In this document: positions 1 through 11,838 of the stretch, one piece after another
Numbering within the stretch: the first letter of the stretch is position 1
Layout of the letters: each line of letters starts with the position of its first letter
NCBI GenBank assembly: GCA_000310025.1
Contig: FN649726.1
Coordinates: 2,870,052-2,912,323, forward strand
Direction: 5' to 3'
DNA from: Ectocarpus siliculosus
Lineage: Eukaryota > Sar > Phaeophyceae > Ectocarpales > Ectocarpaceae
DNA length: 42,272 nucleotides
Notes under the pieces: model-generated
Told to the model about the DNA's origin: nothing
What the model saw: the letters and a program-made list of their open reading frames with translations, nothing else
The model's database searches: none
Position numbers and translations under genes: made by a program

Positions 1-757
1 GGGGGGGGGGGGGGTGGGGGGGGGGGGGGCTAACACGCGAGCATAGCACCGGGGCAAGAGAAGGAGAAGGAAGAAGTGCCCCTACAATCACGTCATTCGG
101 CGCTTGAGCACGCACAGCCCTTGGAATCTCCCGACTACAAGCCTGCCATACACTCATTCATCCATCGTGGTTTGACCATGCAGGAAATTCCAGGCGTCAA
201 AAACTTCGTTATGTATTTTTTCCTTGTTCCATCCGTTTCGTTCGGTCACCTTCCGTGTATCCTCGACATGTACTGGCACCGGCCCAGAGTAGATTCCTGC
301 TTGCTGGACTGGATGTCGGTTATTTTCGTGCTGCGAAGAGAAGCAGCGAGAAAGGCAGACACGAGGGGAAAAAGAGAGGACTCGACACGAAAAGACTTTA
401 CATGCGCAAACAACGCCAACGCCGTGGCTTTTTTTTTTGGTTCCGAAACCGCGACACATGTGTTGCTACACCTCGCCCAACAACAAAAAAATATTCAAGA
501 CTTCCACGCTCAAAGAGTCTTTGAACTTCAAGCAAAATAAACCGCAACAGTACTTTCGTTCACTAGCAATCCTTCAAAGATACATACAGACGAAGAACAA
601 ACATGTGCAACGACAACAGGCGTCTTCTCGAGCCCCTCCCTCCCCATAAACTCAATCTATCTATGTCTCCGTTTCTCTCCCGCGACAAGCATGACAACAA
701 CACAGCAGTACGTACAATTTCGGTACTCTCAGACTCCGTGTCGTTCGATTCTTGCTC
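1..757. other. Downstream flank of the SH3-PX gene; no gene seen
   Basis: The window opens in a G homopolymer (about 29 bases with one T), the same kind of tract that borders the internal assembly gap, so this edge may be a contig end. The rest lies downstream of the stop codon of the minus-strand SH3-PX gene and presumably contains its 3' UTR. Open frames here overlap each other on both strands and show no exon-like borders or recognisable domain, so I call none of them. Confidence 0.5.
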
Positions 758-3700
758 TTACACTTTTTCGAGTTTCTCCGTGAGGACCTCCAGCTGGAAC
801 AAGGAGCTCTTCTTCTGCCCCCCGGCCCTTCCACCGTCTCCGCCGCCGGTGATGCCTCGCTTCAGACCTCCGGTCACTCCGTTGTCCTTCTGCAACTGTT
901 TTCCAAGAAAACAAATAAAAAGACAAACCATATGATGCCGAGTGATGCCGAGAGTACGTGTCATACTTAGGTTTTCGCAGACCAATGTGCTTACAGAACA
1001 CAAGCCACGCGCACGTTGTAGTTATGCGCGTGAGAGCGAGAGATAGAGAGAGAACAAGCTTGTCGTTGCGATTTAGCACGGACACAAGCATAAAGTGGCT
1101 TCTTTGAAACGTCCAATTTTCGCGTTGGCCATGTCATAGTATCTTCCAAGGCCTGTACAATAGCGCGCCAGCACATACTGCTGAATCACCGAAAGTTCTA
1201 TATTTCGCGAAAACGAAACCCCCCAAGAAAGATTGAGGTTGCCTTTTTCTCGACCGCAACGCCTACATCGTCCGGCATGCTTTCGGCGTGCCACGCAGGG
1301 TCACACAAGACAACATTCCTTGGTGCATTCCAAGCACATGTGTCGTGACATGAAAACCTAAACCTTCTCCCGCACGTTCTCGTACGCGGTGGACAGGTAC
1401 GTACGTGAGTGTGGGGTGAAAGTGGTCTGTAGCACTTTCCACCCCCTTGTACCTACAGCAGTACCGGTATCCTACTTGTCTCGCTGACGTGCCCTATGAA
1501 TGTGACGTGTGTGCCGCGTGCTGCTGTACCTTCTCCTGCTCCTTTTGTTTGGCGTACATGGCGTACTTGGTCTCGCTCTCCCTGCCCAAGTTTTCCATCC
1601 GCCCGTACACAACCCTCTCCAGGTTGTACCTTCGGCAACAACAAAATTACACCAGACGCAGCGCACAAAAGACTACAGTAAAGCAGACTACAAGAACGAA
1701 ACCAAGCTGCTGTTCAATAGCTGTTTACGACGTACAAAACGAATTGGCCGGAGGACGCGTGTCGCGATGGCCAGGCCACGCCGTCTTTCACCGAAAAGGT
1801 GCGGGTGTTGGCGTCAGCGCGGCACATCATACATCATACATCATACATCATACATCAAAGAACATACATGGCACATCGTACATAATACTCACACCCGCAC
1901 CTACGCAGAGCTTGACACAAACGCGAGCAACCTTCGACACCCGGAAGCCTTGGACCAGACACGCTAAAGAGCGACACTATTGGTGCTTCCTCTCGATAAA
2001 TCAGTTTTGACCTTTTCTCCATGCCATACCCAATTGGTGCCCCCCCCGCCCGAACCTGCAGCCAAATACATCAATGACCCCCCCGCGTGCGCTTCCCCTC
2101 TCTCCCCCTTGATACCGACGTGACCCCCTTGACCTATGCTATTATAGTACCCCTGACCCCTGGTCGTACCTCATGTGGGCCTTCATTTGGTTATAGCCTC
2201 CTCTTCTCATGAGCACCCTCGAACCGGCCGTCTTTCCTGTAGAGCAAAAATAAAAAAAGAGCGATCGGGCGGGCGGCCGCGGCGGCGTGTTGTTGCAAAC
2301 TCCACTCTTGAGAGATCGATATGCATCTGTATTCTCATGTGCATCGACGGAGGACGGATTCACGACTGCTGACAAACACGTTTCGTTGTTTTTTTTTTTA
2401 AAGAGCGTAGCGACAAAGCCACGGCGGTGACTAACGATGTAGCATCCTCCCGGTGATAACTGGGAGCATGGCTGGTGCAGCACACTGCACACGACCATCG
2501 ACACTCTCTGCTAATAAATGTAGAGGTCTTCGAACAGTTGGGCGGGTTGCTGCTGCGTGTTTGCAAATCAAATCACGAAACCGGCCTCGAAAAAAAAAAA
2601 AAAACGCCAACAAAACGCACCGAACGCGTCGTCTTCGCCTCCGTCAGGCCCTTCCTCCGCGTAATACTTATGGTAGATGTTGCGCTCGCTCCTCCGCTTC
2701 AAGGAGCAAACGTCGCCGCCCTGGTCGAGCAGCTGCAGCTTCAGCCCCGCGTGGGTCCAGCTGCGCCTGGCGTTTCAGGAGACGCGTGCGCCACCCCCGC
2801 CCGTTCGCACAAGCACGCGCGGCAGGCAACAAAACAACGGGAGGGACAACTTTCGTTTTTTTCGTTGCGACAGGTTTCGAGGGGGGAGGTAGAGAGCGAC
2901 TTTCTCGCTATTTTTTTTGTCATACTTCATGCCCCCCCCCGATCTCTACGTTTTGGGACGACGCCACGAAGCCTGCGCCTTGCGCTCGAGCCGACTCGAA
3001 CCATGATCCCTGTTCATCCGAATCTCATGTCTCCCTCATTCATTCTCCGTGCCTCCTCTTTTTCCGTTCTGCGTACCAGACTACTGCACTACACCCAGTC
3101 ATGCTGCATATGTACGAACGCGTACCGTACATCCTACTTTATTGGTTAAGACCGCAGGACGGTTACAATACGGTTGCAAGAACGCACCTGGAGGTTTCCA
3201 GCATGGCCTCCTGCCTGGTCACCGCCGCCAGCGCCGAGACCTTCCCGAACACCCGGCTTCGTCGGAGCTTGGGCCGCCGGCTGGTGAGCTGCCCAAACGA
3301 CTCGTCTCCGGCTCGCAGGCCGGGTATCGTCGCCTGAGACGGGCAGACAAATCGACCGGCCAACACCGAGGAGGGGGGGTGAATCTCATCCAACTTGAAC
3401 GTTCCATGACTTCCATGACACCATCTTGAGCGGGGGGTGAGGCGGTGATAAGGTGAGGGTAGGGTCCAATAGCCACTCCCTTCGCCGTCTACTTCGACAA
3501 GTAGGTTGTTTCCCCTGTACTATAATAACGTTCCTCCAGTATCACAGCACTACCCCGGGTTTGTTCAGCAGCGAAAAAAGGGCATTCTGTGTAAGACGCT
3601 CTACAGAGCAATCCACTGAAAGCATACTTCTACACTTCTGCGACAGAAAACAAGAAACAACGAAACAAAGAATCGCCGAGAATCTCGAGGTCAATCCTGC

Positions 3701-6700
3701 AGGTACACACCAATTACTAACTGCACATTCAGCGCCTACTAACACACACCTCCTTCTTGTCCTTGGCCGACGGTTTTCCGCCGTCGCCGCCGGTGCCCTC
3801 CTTGCCCGGGATCGGGGGAAGCTTCAGGGTCCAGGTCGGCTCCGAGCTCGTCTATCAAAAGCCAAAAAACAGAAACAACAAAGCACCAATATATTCATCG
3901 ACATGCGCAAAAGAAATCAACGGACGGTGCCGCCACAGCTTGGCGCACACAGCATCGCTACCGAACGTGCATCAGAGTCGCATCGGTCGCCGGTACATGA
4001 CGTCACCAACGTCGACACGCGGACACCTTCCGGGAAGTCGGGAGGGGCCGAGCCGGCCTGTCCACTTGAACCCGCCAATAAAAACGCAAAAAAACGTAAA
4101 ATAAAACGCGATCGGCGATACCAGGAGTTGTGTACGAGCTTAAACAAAACCACAAGAGAACATCCGTTCGATTTCATCCCCCGCGTTCCCGCCGGCCATT
4201 CACGTTGCGAAAAAACAACGAGGCACGCCTCGATCCTGGTAATCTGCTCCAAAACAGGTGCTAGCAGCGCTTGCTAGACAGGTGCATTTAACTTGCTCAC
4301 GCCGACGTACGCACGGCGCGACTGCCGAACGGCAAGCGGCGACCGGGGGGACGAGGTCTGCACGTACCTTGATCCACGCGTCCAGGTACGGCTTCATGGT
4401 CTTCTTGCTGATGATACCGCCCGACAGGTTAACCCTGCATGCACATCACACCACACAAAAGCCGCGATAAGAAAAAAAACACCAAGCACGTTTCAGACTC
4501 CGAGACTACCACACGCTTAGCCAAAAGTCGCCGCGCAAAAAAAAGTAACCCAGGAGTCTATTATACCCTATTTTTCCAACGCTCGTTCTTGCTCTACGAA
4601 GCACTATTATACAAGTACTCGGAGCGGAGCTGGTGCTGCCGCGCGCCTGCCTCCCCAAAGCGGGTCTGCGTCGGTGCAACCTCTTGCCCTGCCGCAAAGA
4701 GTGCTACTTCGGGCTGCCGAGCTGCCGGCGACAGGACCCACAACACTCCTTGCGATCGATACCCCCACGCATGATCACGGCGCCTGGACAATAGTTGGGA
4801 AGGACATACACGTACCAATACATCCTTTGCCTCCGGCCGTATCTAAACCCCAAAACTTGAAGGCCTCAGAGGCCGGTCAAGGGATAATCTTGCAGGTGTT
4901 GACAAAGGCGACAAGAAAACACGCTTTGGGAGTGAGTGCCCCCTACCGCATGTGTACGTAAGGAAACCGAAATTTAAGCGCAGCTCTCCGTATACCCCCC
5001 CCACGCGTACCTGTCTGTGGTCAGAAAGTGCTTCAGATCTTGGGAGTGCTTGAGGTTCGGCCACTGCTTCACCTCCTCCAGAAAGCTCCGAAGAGCGGCG
5101 CCCTTGAGGTCTTTCTGCAGGAAGAGGGGCCAGCGTAGGCCACGAAGGGCGGGGAGGGGTCAAGAGGGAACAAATGAAACGCCAATCCGGACGCGCCGCG
5201 AGCTGCGTATGGTGCCGCTGCGCCACGGCCGTATACCTGGCTTTGATCGCATCGTCCGTGCCTTCAACAGAGCAAGCTATCAAGCACTGTGGTATTGGGG
5301 GCCACGCAGACATTCAGCGCCACCTCCACGCGGAAAAAGGGGGGAAGAGGTGCGTGAGCGGGGAATGTTTACACATGTCTACGTGCACCGCTCCACGAAA
5401 GGGGCAATTTCTTAGCCCGGAGGTTTTTTGATGCAAGAAAAAAAAAGAAATCTCAAAACGGAGATACCCGCAATAGAGGCAACAACTGTCACTTAAGAGG
5501 GCAACAATTACAACACAAGATGACTCAACCAAAAGAGACAAGCAACCGGCTACGTCCCCCCCACGCCACCCCTGCCCCCGACCACCACCCACTCCCCCAA
5601 AACCCCCCTGCGCCATCTCTCACCCAATCCGACTCGCTGCAGTCCACCCAGCGCGCCGGGGGAGGCTCGACTGGAATAGAGCTCGTCCCGTAGTCCTCTT
5701 CCCACGCCACGCGCAGACGGTTGAAGGCCTTGAGCGTCTTGGCCACCACCCAGATGTCCCCCTGCTCTTTCACGCTCTTCTTCACCCCAGAAACCTGGAG
5801 GGAAAAAGTAACGTGCAGAGCAACAAAGAGACGCACACAGAGACGAAACACGTTATTATTAGATATTATTAGAGCGCACTTGCCCACGAAAGCCACGACT
5901 TCTGCCGTACACCGGACAGGCGTCGAAGGAACGATCTTTTCGCGCGTACCAGAGCACCAGTACGTGCGCAGAGACGTTGTACCAACCCGTTTTCCCACCG
6001 TACATACGAGAATATCGGTGCGTTCCGCCGGCTTCCTTCCGGAGAACCATCAGATGCCAAACAAACGCCCACAAAACAATACCGGACCTCTCAACAGCGC
6101 GAACGACAACATCGAAACGACGACTATAGCGCAACCAAGCAGCACTCGCAGGAAACGCCAGGTGCTCGCAGCGTGTGCTCTGGGCCTCCGCTGTCCTTCT
6201 TGGGGGCATGGGGCACGGCATGGCATTCCCTCGCTAGGCTAGACAGACTCGCCTGGATGAAGAAGGCGGTGATCTTGGCGTTGTGGTGCTCGAACGTGGT
6301 GGCGTTGGTCATGCTGAAGTCCGTCTTCTCCATGTCCAGCTCTCCCGCCGACATGCTGTTGTCCTGCGAGTTCCGCCGCCAAGGTGATGTGTGTCCGAGG
6401 CAGAACAACGCGAGCAATCGCGTTGTCATGTAGCAGGAACGAGGGTTGGTGGGAAAAAAGTCTTTGAGAAACAAGCGCGAGAACCCATGGCGCCCCGTGG
6501 CGCTAACTTGGCCGGCGCAGGGGGGGGGAAAACATGTTGTTCCTCTTTCCGGTTGTTCCTCTTGCCGGTTTCGAAAGACAGCAAAACAAGAACGCACCGA
6601 AACCATCACCAAGAAGCTAACCATAGTTAGCATTGTCACCATCAGCAGCAAAAGTGTCAAAATGAATAGGTAGAAGCCTCGGCAGCGCAACAGCGGTCCC

Positions 6701-6907
6701 AGCCGTCGCACCTTCTTCTTGGACCCCCATGTCCTGGGGTTAATGTCCCGAGGCGGCACGTGTTGCTGCCTGCCGGGCGCTTTGGGGTCGACCTCCTGCA
6801 GCAAGTGGGACGGAACCCACCCAACATCATCGCCAACCTGCGTGCCACGGCAGTCCCCGGGGAAGAGTCCGGGAGTGGAAGAGATAGAGAGAGACAGAGA
6901 CAGGGGC

Positions 6908-6938
<31 letters not shown>

Positions 6939-9226
6939 GAGAAAAAAAGAGAGAGAGACAGAGAGAGGAAGAGAGGGAGAGAGGGAGGGAGCGTAAACAA
7001 AATTGGGTTTCGCACGGAGCAGCAGAGGTCGGGTGGGTCTTTTTCGGACACAAGAAAAAGGCGGGAAAAAAAAATACCTGAGGCATTCGGGAAACGATAC
7101 ACAAAACAAAAGCCTGACCGACGCGGCGATTACACCCGGGAAGATGAAACCAAAGGCTTCAAGGAGCCGCGCGCGGCAAGATAGATGTCGTACACCTGCC
7201 GAGCTGCTTCTGTGGTAAGGGATCTTGCTATTGCGAGAATTCGACAACCCCGAGCACACCAGCAGACACAAGCCTGAGGAGTGGGGGGGGGGGTCTCTCC
7301 AGGACACTCTTGTACTCTTATCAGCTTTGGGAAGGGCTGCGAGTCAGAAACATGGCTTCAGGAATTCGCTACGCGTGAAGGCGTAACTCGCACTTGGAGC
7401 ATGGCGTTCTCTATTCGTGCGGCGCACACATACGGGAGGCTGCCTCTTGCTTTTGTACACGCCTTGCTCCAAAGTTGAAAGATACGTGCGCCCTACCTCA
7501 TGCCGACACGCCGGTGGAAATAGGGTATGGGTCGGTGGGGAAATGATATGAGGTGAACGAACGAAGTACATCGGGGCGCATTCAAAACAGGAAGACATAC
7601 ACACTTACTTCGACTATGATGCATGCCCGGCAGCGCTTGCTCACGGGTACCTACCTTCCCTAGCCACCAATGAGGGTCATCGGTCTTGTAGACGACCACC
7701 ATCTGTCCGTCCTTGAGCCTAAGCATGCCCTTCTCTTTGTCTCCCGGCAGGTCTTCGGCACCCTCGAAGTACGAGACTTTGTTAGGAAACGCCACGTTTT
7801 GCCTTTGAACAAGCGCAAAAAAGAAACAACAAAAAAACAGTGGTGCGGAAGGAACGTTTCGTTATTCGTCGCAAAATGTAGCGGGCAGGAGGACCGGTGC
7901 TATCCCATGAATTAACGAAATCAACGAGCTCTTGCGGTGATGGGCGTTCGCCTGGTCAAGAGGCAGACGCACGAGTGTGAGGAAGGGTGCCAGCCGGGCA
8001 CACCCGATCGCGTGTGTCCATCTGTCCTCCATTTGCCACCGTAGTGCGGCAGCTCTAAAAAATAGTCCATCAAGTCTCTCCACGTGACTTTTGCCGAATG
8101 TTTGACTCCTAGTGGAGGTATAATGCGGATTGTTCAATCTACGTTGGCCCTCGTTTCAATATCGTTGTCACTCTTCAGCAGCACAAGTAGGGCTGCAATA
8201 ACACCCCACACGCGGGTACTGCTCGCTGTTCATGTTGTCGTGCACCATACGTATCTTCTGTCGTTTGAGTCATTTTCACTGCCAAAACAGAACGCGTGGG
8301 TGCACCACCCTGCCGTACACTTGAATTTCTGTCAACTCGTCAATTCCACTCAAGTGACGGTCCTTAACTCTTGAACTGGTAACTGGTAAGGCTTACAAGT
8401 GGATGTTTCGCGGATGGCAACGGGCAGGTATGTACCGTACCCCGATATTCGACGCTGTCGTTGCAACAAAACAGCGGTTGTTCGATGGTTGTGCCGTTTT
8501 TGGACAGCTTCGGTGGGATCTTTCCAACCCCACCTTGGTCGCAGTCTGGAGGATATTACACTCTACGGCAACTTCGAAGTGCATAAATGATTCTTGGGCA
8601 ACATGAACGACCACAAAGGCAGCACGCTTACACGGGGTGCACAACAGTACACGGCGTGGTACTGCTGTAGGCAGTCCTCGTCGCAATTCCTTGTACTTCT
8701 GCCTCTCACGACCGGCACCCAGCATCATCTCAACCCTCTTTTCTGTTCAGCGCCAATCTCTCACAGATTCACGCCCTGCACGCACGCCCTCTCACCCGTT
8801 GGCTGGCCTTTCCAACACCTTCCTCGGAACCACCGGAGCCGCGAGCGCGCTCGCCGCCGGCAAGGCCCCCGGCAGCGGTAACCCTCCGAGCGGCATCACG
8901 CCCGCGGTCGGCATGGCGGGGGGGAGCGGCCGGTTTTGCGGGATGACTGTGCCCGGAGGCAGCGGAGGCGGCGGTGGCGGCGGCGGGGGCCCTCCTCCCC
9001 CGGCCGGTCCTCCTGCTGGTGCTGAAGGATAACCATTGTTTGCATACCCCATCCCAGGCGGCATGGGAGGGGCCGCCGGCATGCCAGCGAGAGCGGCCGA
9101 TTGCTGCCCGAGCCCGCCTCCCAGCGTTCCCGACGACCTGTTCGCTGGCATGGGAGGGGGGATGACTCTAGCCTGTGGGACGACAGTCCCTTGAGGCAGC
9201 GGAGGGGGTGGTGGGATGCCCGCCAT
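758..9226 (-). CDS. Proline-rich SH3-PX domain protein, 13 exons
   Basis: Exons (5' to 3'): 9226-8796, 7802-7655, 6837-6712, 6363-6253, 5794-5624, 5114-5011, 4434-4368, 3851-3750, 3333-3188, 2766-2621, 2236-2170, 1629-1530, 895-758. All phases agree, giving 618 aa. Residues 1-143 are rich in polyproline ([13 protein letters not shown]). An SH3 domain follows at about 150-215, with the WWLGK...GWVPSHLLQ core split by an intron. A PX-like domain lies at about 240-365 (TDFSMTNATTF, ITAFFIQVSG, AFNRLRV, then SFLEEVKQWPNLKHSQDLKHFL). The usual RRYSEF arginine pair is replaced (AKTLKAF), so phosphoinositide binding is uncertain. The last 250 residues are charged, with helical stretches such as RESETKYAMYAKQKEQEK. 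SH3-PX proteins generally act in endocytosis, membrane traffic or oxidase assembly, but the role here is inferred only. The intron after exon 4 has a GC donor. The start is uncertain: a good acceptor (ttttctag) lies just upstream of the chosen ATG. Confidence 0.8.
1826..1858. repeat. CATCATA heptamer tandem repeat
   Basis: About four copies of a 7-base unit (catcata) run in tandem inside intron 11 of the SH3-PX gene, followed by related degenerate copies (acatcgtacataata). It is a simple microsatellite with no sign of coding. Confidence 0.75.
6884..6991. repeat. GA-rich microsatellite
   Basis: A purine tract of GA dinucleotides with interspersed CAGA and AAAA units, just upstream (in gene sense) of exon 3 of the SH3-PX gene. 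Read on the gene's strand it is a CT-rich polypyrimidine stretch lying about 50-150 bases before the acceptor at 6838. Open frames through it encode only RE/SL repeats and are artefacts of the repeat. Confidence 0.85.
7136..7195 (-). other. Possible in-frame cassette exon within the SH3 domain
   Basis: This 60-base stretch is bordered by an acceptor (CTCGGCAG) and a donor (CGG then GTGTAA) and is phase 0 at both ends. It encodes 20 residues beginning VYDIYLAARGSL. It sits in the intron that splits the SH3 core between WWLGK and VGDDVGWVPSHLL. The SH3 fold aligns best when it is skipped, so if it is used it would be an alternative exon that interrupts the domain. The open frame and matched phases are visible; its use is speculation. 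Confidence 0.25.
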
Positions 9227-10110
9227 GTTCGGCACACCTAGAAAATCAGCGGGGTAGCCGGTTGTTCCTCCACAGCAGCGGTAGGCCGAGTTCCCGTTGT
9301 TCCTCCACAGCAAGGTCGAGTTCCTGTTGTGCCCGCAGCTAATGTACTACTGCTATACAACCGCGCCTATCCCGTCAGAACCGCACTTCGCGAACCCTAT
9401 ATAGACCAACCGTCGCCAGCTAGCGGAGAGAAGTCAATGGTGCACGCTCTTGTGTGTGTCGTCTCTCCTGTCCTCTGCTACATCAGATCTGCATCTGGCA
9501 TGTGATCTCATGTGACTGCTGTGTGTAATAGAAGAGCGCCCTGGGGCGGGGCGTATGGTGCTCAGTGGAAAAATGAATTGGCGACACCCCCTTAGATACA
9601 CCGCGTTCTGGTTGAACCGCAACATTTGATGAACATTTGCAAACCAACAGCAACAGACACAACCGACAACCGACTCGACAATGCGGACAGCCGACCGTAC
9701 CTCCAGATTCGAGCGGGGCTAGCCGGGCTGCATCAATTATTGCTGTGGCATTTGGTCATCAGGACTGGGGGTGGGGGGATTCCAACGCGAAAGAGCCAGG
9801 GCAAACCGAGGAGGAGAGGACAAAGAGGTACGAGATACGAGACTGCAGTTAGTTGAGTTGGGAATGAATAAGTTGAGACGTGAGACGTTACCGACCAGAC
9901 CACGAGACTTTCTAAGACTACGGCACTTCGTACATCGTTGGTGACGTTACAGCAAGGTCTCCAATTTCAGCGGTTAATACGGGGCCAGTTTATTTGAGTG
10001 TACCCTTTTAGGGTAAGTTAGCCTGTGACCACGGGAATCGACCGCGTCATGTTGGAACAGTACGGACATATGAAGGTACTGGGTAGAGAGAGATCGGAAC
10101 GGTTTTTAAT

Positions 10111-10116
10111 GTGAAG

Positions 10117-10153
<37 letters not shown>
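10111..10153. repeat. CAA trinucleotide microsatellite
   Basis: About 13 tandem CAA units at the inner end of the left arm of the inverted-repeat element. A shorter complementary TTG run is at the matching place in the right arm (10793-10808), so the microsatellite is part of the element. Confidence 0.85.
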
Positions 10154-10155
<2 letters not shown>

Positions 10156-10187
10156 ATATATATATATCAATATATATTTATTTCTCC

Positions 10188-10529
10188 CATCATTGGACTC
10201 TGTCGTCTGCCCCTCTGGCCCCCATCTTCCACTTCTATAATACTAGCTAGACGACCCAACCGGGGTCACATAGAAGGGGGGGGTTGGACCCCCTCCTGCG
10301 GTCCCTGCCTGAGATATTTTTACCGCGAGAAGGGTACAGCAATCCCTTCCCTCGCGACTTATGAAGTCGATCTAGTTTACTAACAACGAGCTTTGCAGCG
10401 CGTCGCTTCTAACTTAGACCAGGATTTATTTAGTGAGAAAAAGGACTCACTTTGCCGGGACTCGAACCCATGACGTGGCCCTTAGTAGGCTGCGAGGGTA
10501 CCCACTAGATAGACCACCGGGGCGACCGG
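10188..10529 (-). mobile_element. tRNA-derived SINE, copy 1
   Basis: This sequence is over 90% identical by eye to 25576-25907. Read on the minus strand, the head has a Pol III promoter: an A-box-like TGGTCTA...GTGGGTACC and, about 40 bases on, a perfect B-box core GGTTCGAGTCC (complement of 10455-10469). These resemble the D and T arms of a tRNA. The unrelated body ends near CCAATGATG. Compared with copy 2 it has a 4-base insertion in the A-box region (ctagatagacc against ctagacc). It lies inside the inverted-repeat element. Confidence 0.75.
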
Positions 10530-11513
10530 CACAAAATGTAGTGCCAGGAATGTATGTATTACCGCAACAACGTTCCCTCGGCATTTTTAGCCGCTGTGAA
10601 GGGATTTATTCATTCCAAGAATCAATAGGCTAACGGGCATTAGGCTAACGGGTAAATGTTAGGCTGACGGGTAATATAATGGGAAACATGTTTTGATCTA
10701 ACAAATGGGATTGTGAAAAGAGGGAATCGTCCTCGACAGACGTTGGGGAAATTGTACCTTAATGAAGGGTGGTCTCCACATTATTGTACCAGTTGTTGTT
10801 GTTGTTGTCTTCACATTGAAAAACAGTTCCGGTCTCCACTCAGTACCTTCTAATGTCCGTACTGGTCCAACTTACGCGGACGCCTTCCGTGGTCACAAGC
10901 CAACTGCCCCCCATAGGGGTACGTTTGCTCAACGACGCTAGTGCACCTTATTCTGTGGTATCTTCTCAATGTACGCTACCTACCTTATATTGTGGTTTAG
11001 GGTAGGGTTAGCGTTAGGACACGCCGGAATTCGACCACGTGTGATGGTGTCGAAATTCTACTTGGTAGTAATAGAGCTGCCACGCCAAAACTCGGTTGCT
11101 ACACCCACTACTACTGTAGTCTACCATGCCAGCAAGAATAGGAGTACTACTACTGCTGTACTACTTATACAACAAGTGACAGCAGTACCTTATTCCTCTT
11201 TTTATGTTATCGTGACAGGGATACAAAATATCTCCTTGATGTGGCGTACATCGATGACACACATTTAGCTGCACCGGCCGAAGACGGCACCTACGACTAT
11301 GCGCTTTTGGAGGCTTGGTTTTTGTTTTGAATCCTCAGGAGGCAACCCGGAAACGTATGGAAGCAGGAAGACCTGCTAGGAAAGGGGTGCTACCCGTATC
11401 TGGATGTTGATGATTCCTGGAAGGATGCGCCCGCCGGGTAGACGGGTGCCACTGCACAAAAAAATTGGTTCGAAGCCGGCGTCCTTGTACATTTAACCCG
11501 CCGTCCGTGCTCT

Positions 11514-11544
11514 CTCTCTGTGTGTGTGTGTGTCTGTCTGTCTG

Positions 11545-11603
<59 letters not shown>
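11514..11603. repeat. CT/TG microsatellite
   Basis: A run of TG units followed by about 30 CT units. It lies in the intergenic region upstream of the Gln-rich gene. Open frames through it on both strands give only SL or RE repeats and are not genes. Confidence 0.9.
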
Positions 11604-11606
<3 letters not shown>

Positions 11607-11838
11607 CCCTCTGTCTCTCCCCGACCACTAACCCTCTAACTCGCTCCTTCTCCCACCCTCGTTGCACGTCGCACTTCCATCGCGCCCGCAAGGGTTCGGC
11701 TGTTTGGGTTCTTCGTGAGTGTGTGGTCACGCTGTTCTTAACGGTCGGAGGCGCGCCGGGAGGATACGCATAGTCTTATCATAAGCCCGTCGTCCTGCAG
11801 AGCCTAGTGGGTAGGCCAACCTATTGACAAGATCTACC

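Larger units (their letters stand above)
10001..10922. repeat. Inverted-repeat element with arms of about 140-150 bp
   Basis: The left arm (about 10001-10153) and right arm (about 10788-10922) are imperfect reverse complements. Shared blocks include GTGACCACGG, CCAGTACGGACAT (one mismatch), GAAGGTACTG and AATGTGAAGACAACAACAA, ending in a CAA repeat on the left and its complement TTG on the right. The 630-bp interior contains a SINE (10188-10529) and three close copies of taggctaacggg (10628-10672). No transposase frame is present, so it looks like a non-autonomous fold-back or MITE-type element. A fragment of the right arm recurs near 27330-27400. Confidence 0.6.
9227..11838. other. Intergenic region between divergent genes; repeats only
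   Basis: This region separates the start of the minus-strand SH3-PX gene from the start of the plus-strand Gln-rich gene. It holds a short imperfect duplication (gttgttcctccacagca, near 9264 and 9297), an inverted-repeat element (10001-10922) carrying a SINE, and a CT microsatellite (11514-11603). A degenerate telomere-like stretch (TTTAGGG TAGGG TTAG) lies near 10996. Promoters for both genes should lie here, but I see no convincing core element. Confidence 0.5.

Noticed and set aside
4634-4727. Additional exon of the SH3-PX gene
   Set aside because: An open segment with an acceptor exists, but exons 5114-5011 and 4434-4368 already join in phase, and no frame here looks protein-like.
6719-7081. 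Long frames rich in RE or SL repeats on both strands
   Set aside because: They run through the GA/CT microsatellite, which is open in several frames by composition alone. The supported exon here is only 6837-6712 of the SH3-PX gene.
10103-10160. CRISPR-like array from the CAA repeat region
   Set aside because: It is a plain trinucleotide microsatellite without spacers, in a eukaryotic genome.
11239-11330. Reverse-transcriptase-like fragment (VAYIDDTHLAAPAEDGTY)
   Set aside because: A YxDD-like motif is present, but only about 30 codons are open and no neighbouring RT or integrase motif is found. Too short to call a retroelement remnant.
11335-11773. Frames through the CT microsatellite
   Set aside because: Same artefact: dinucleotide repeats give open frames without constraint, and no splice or start context fits.
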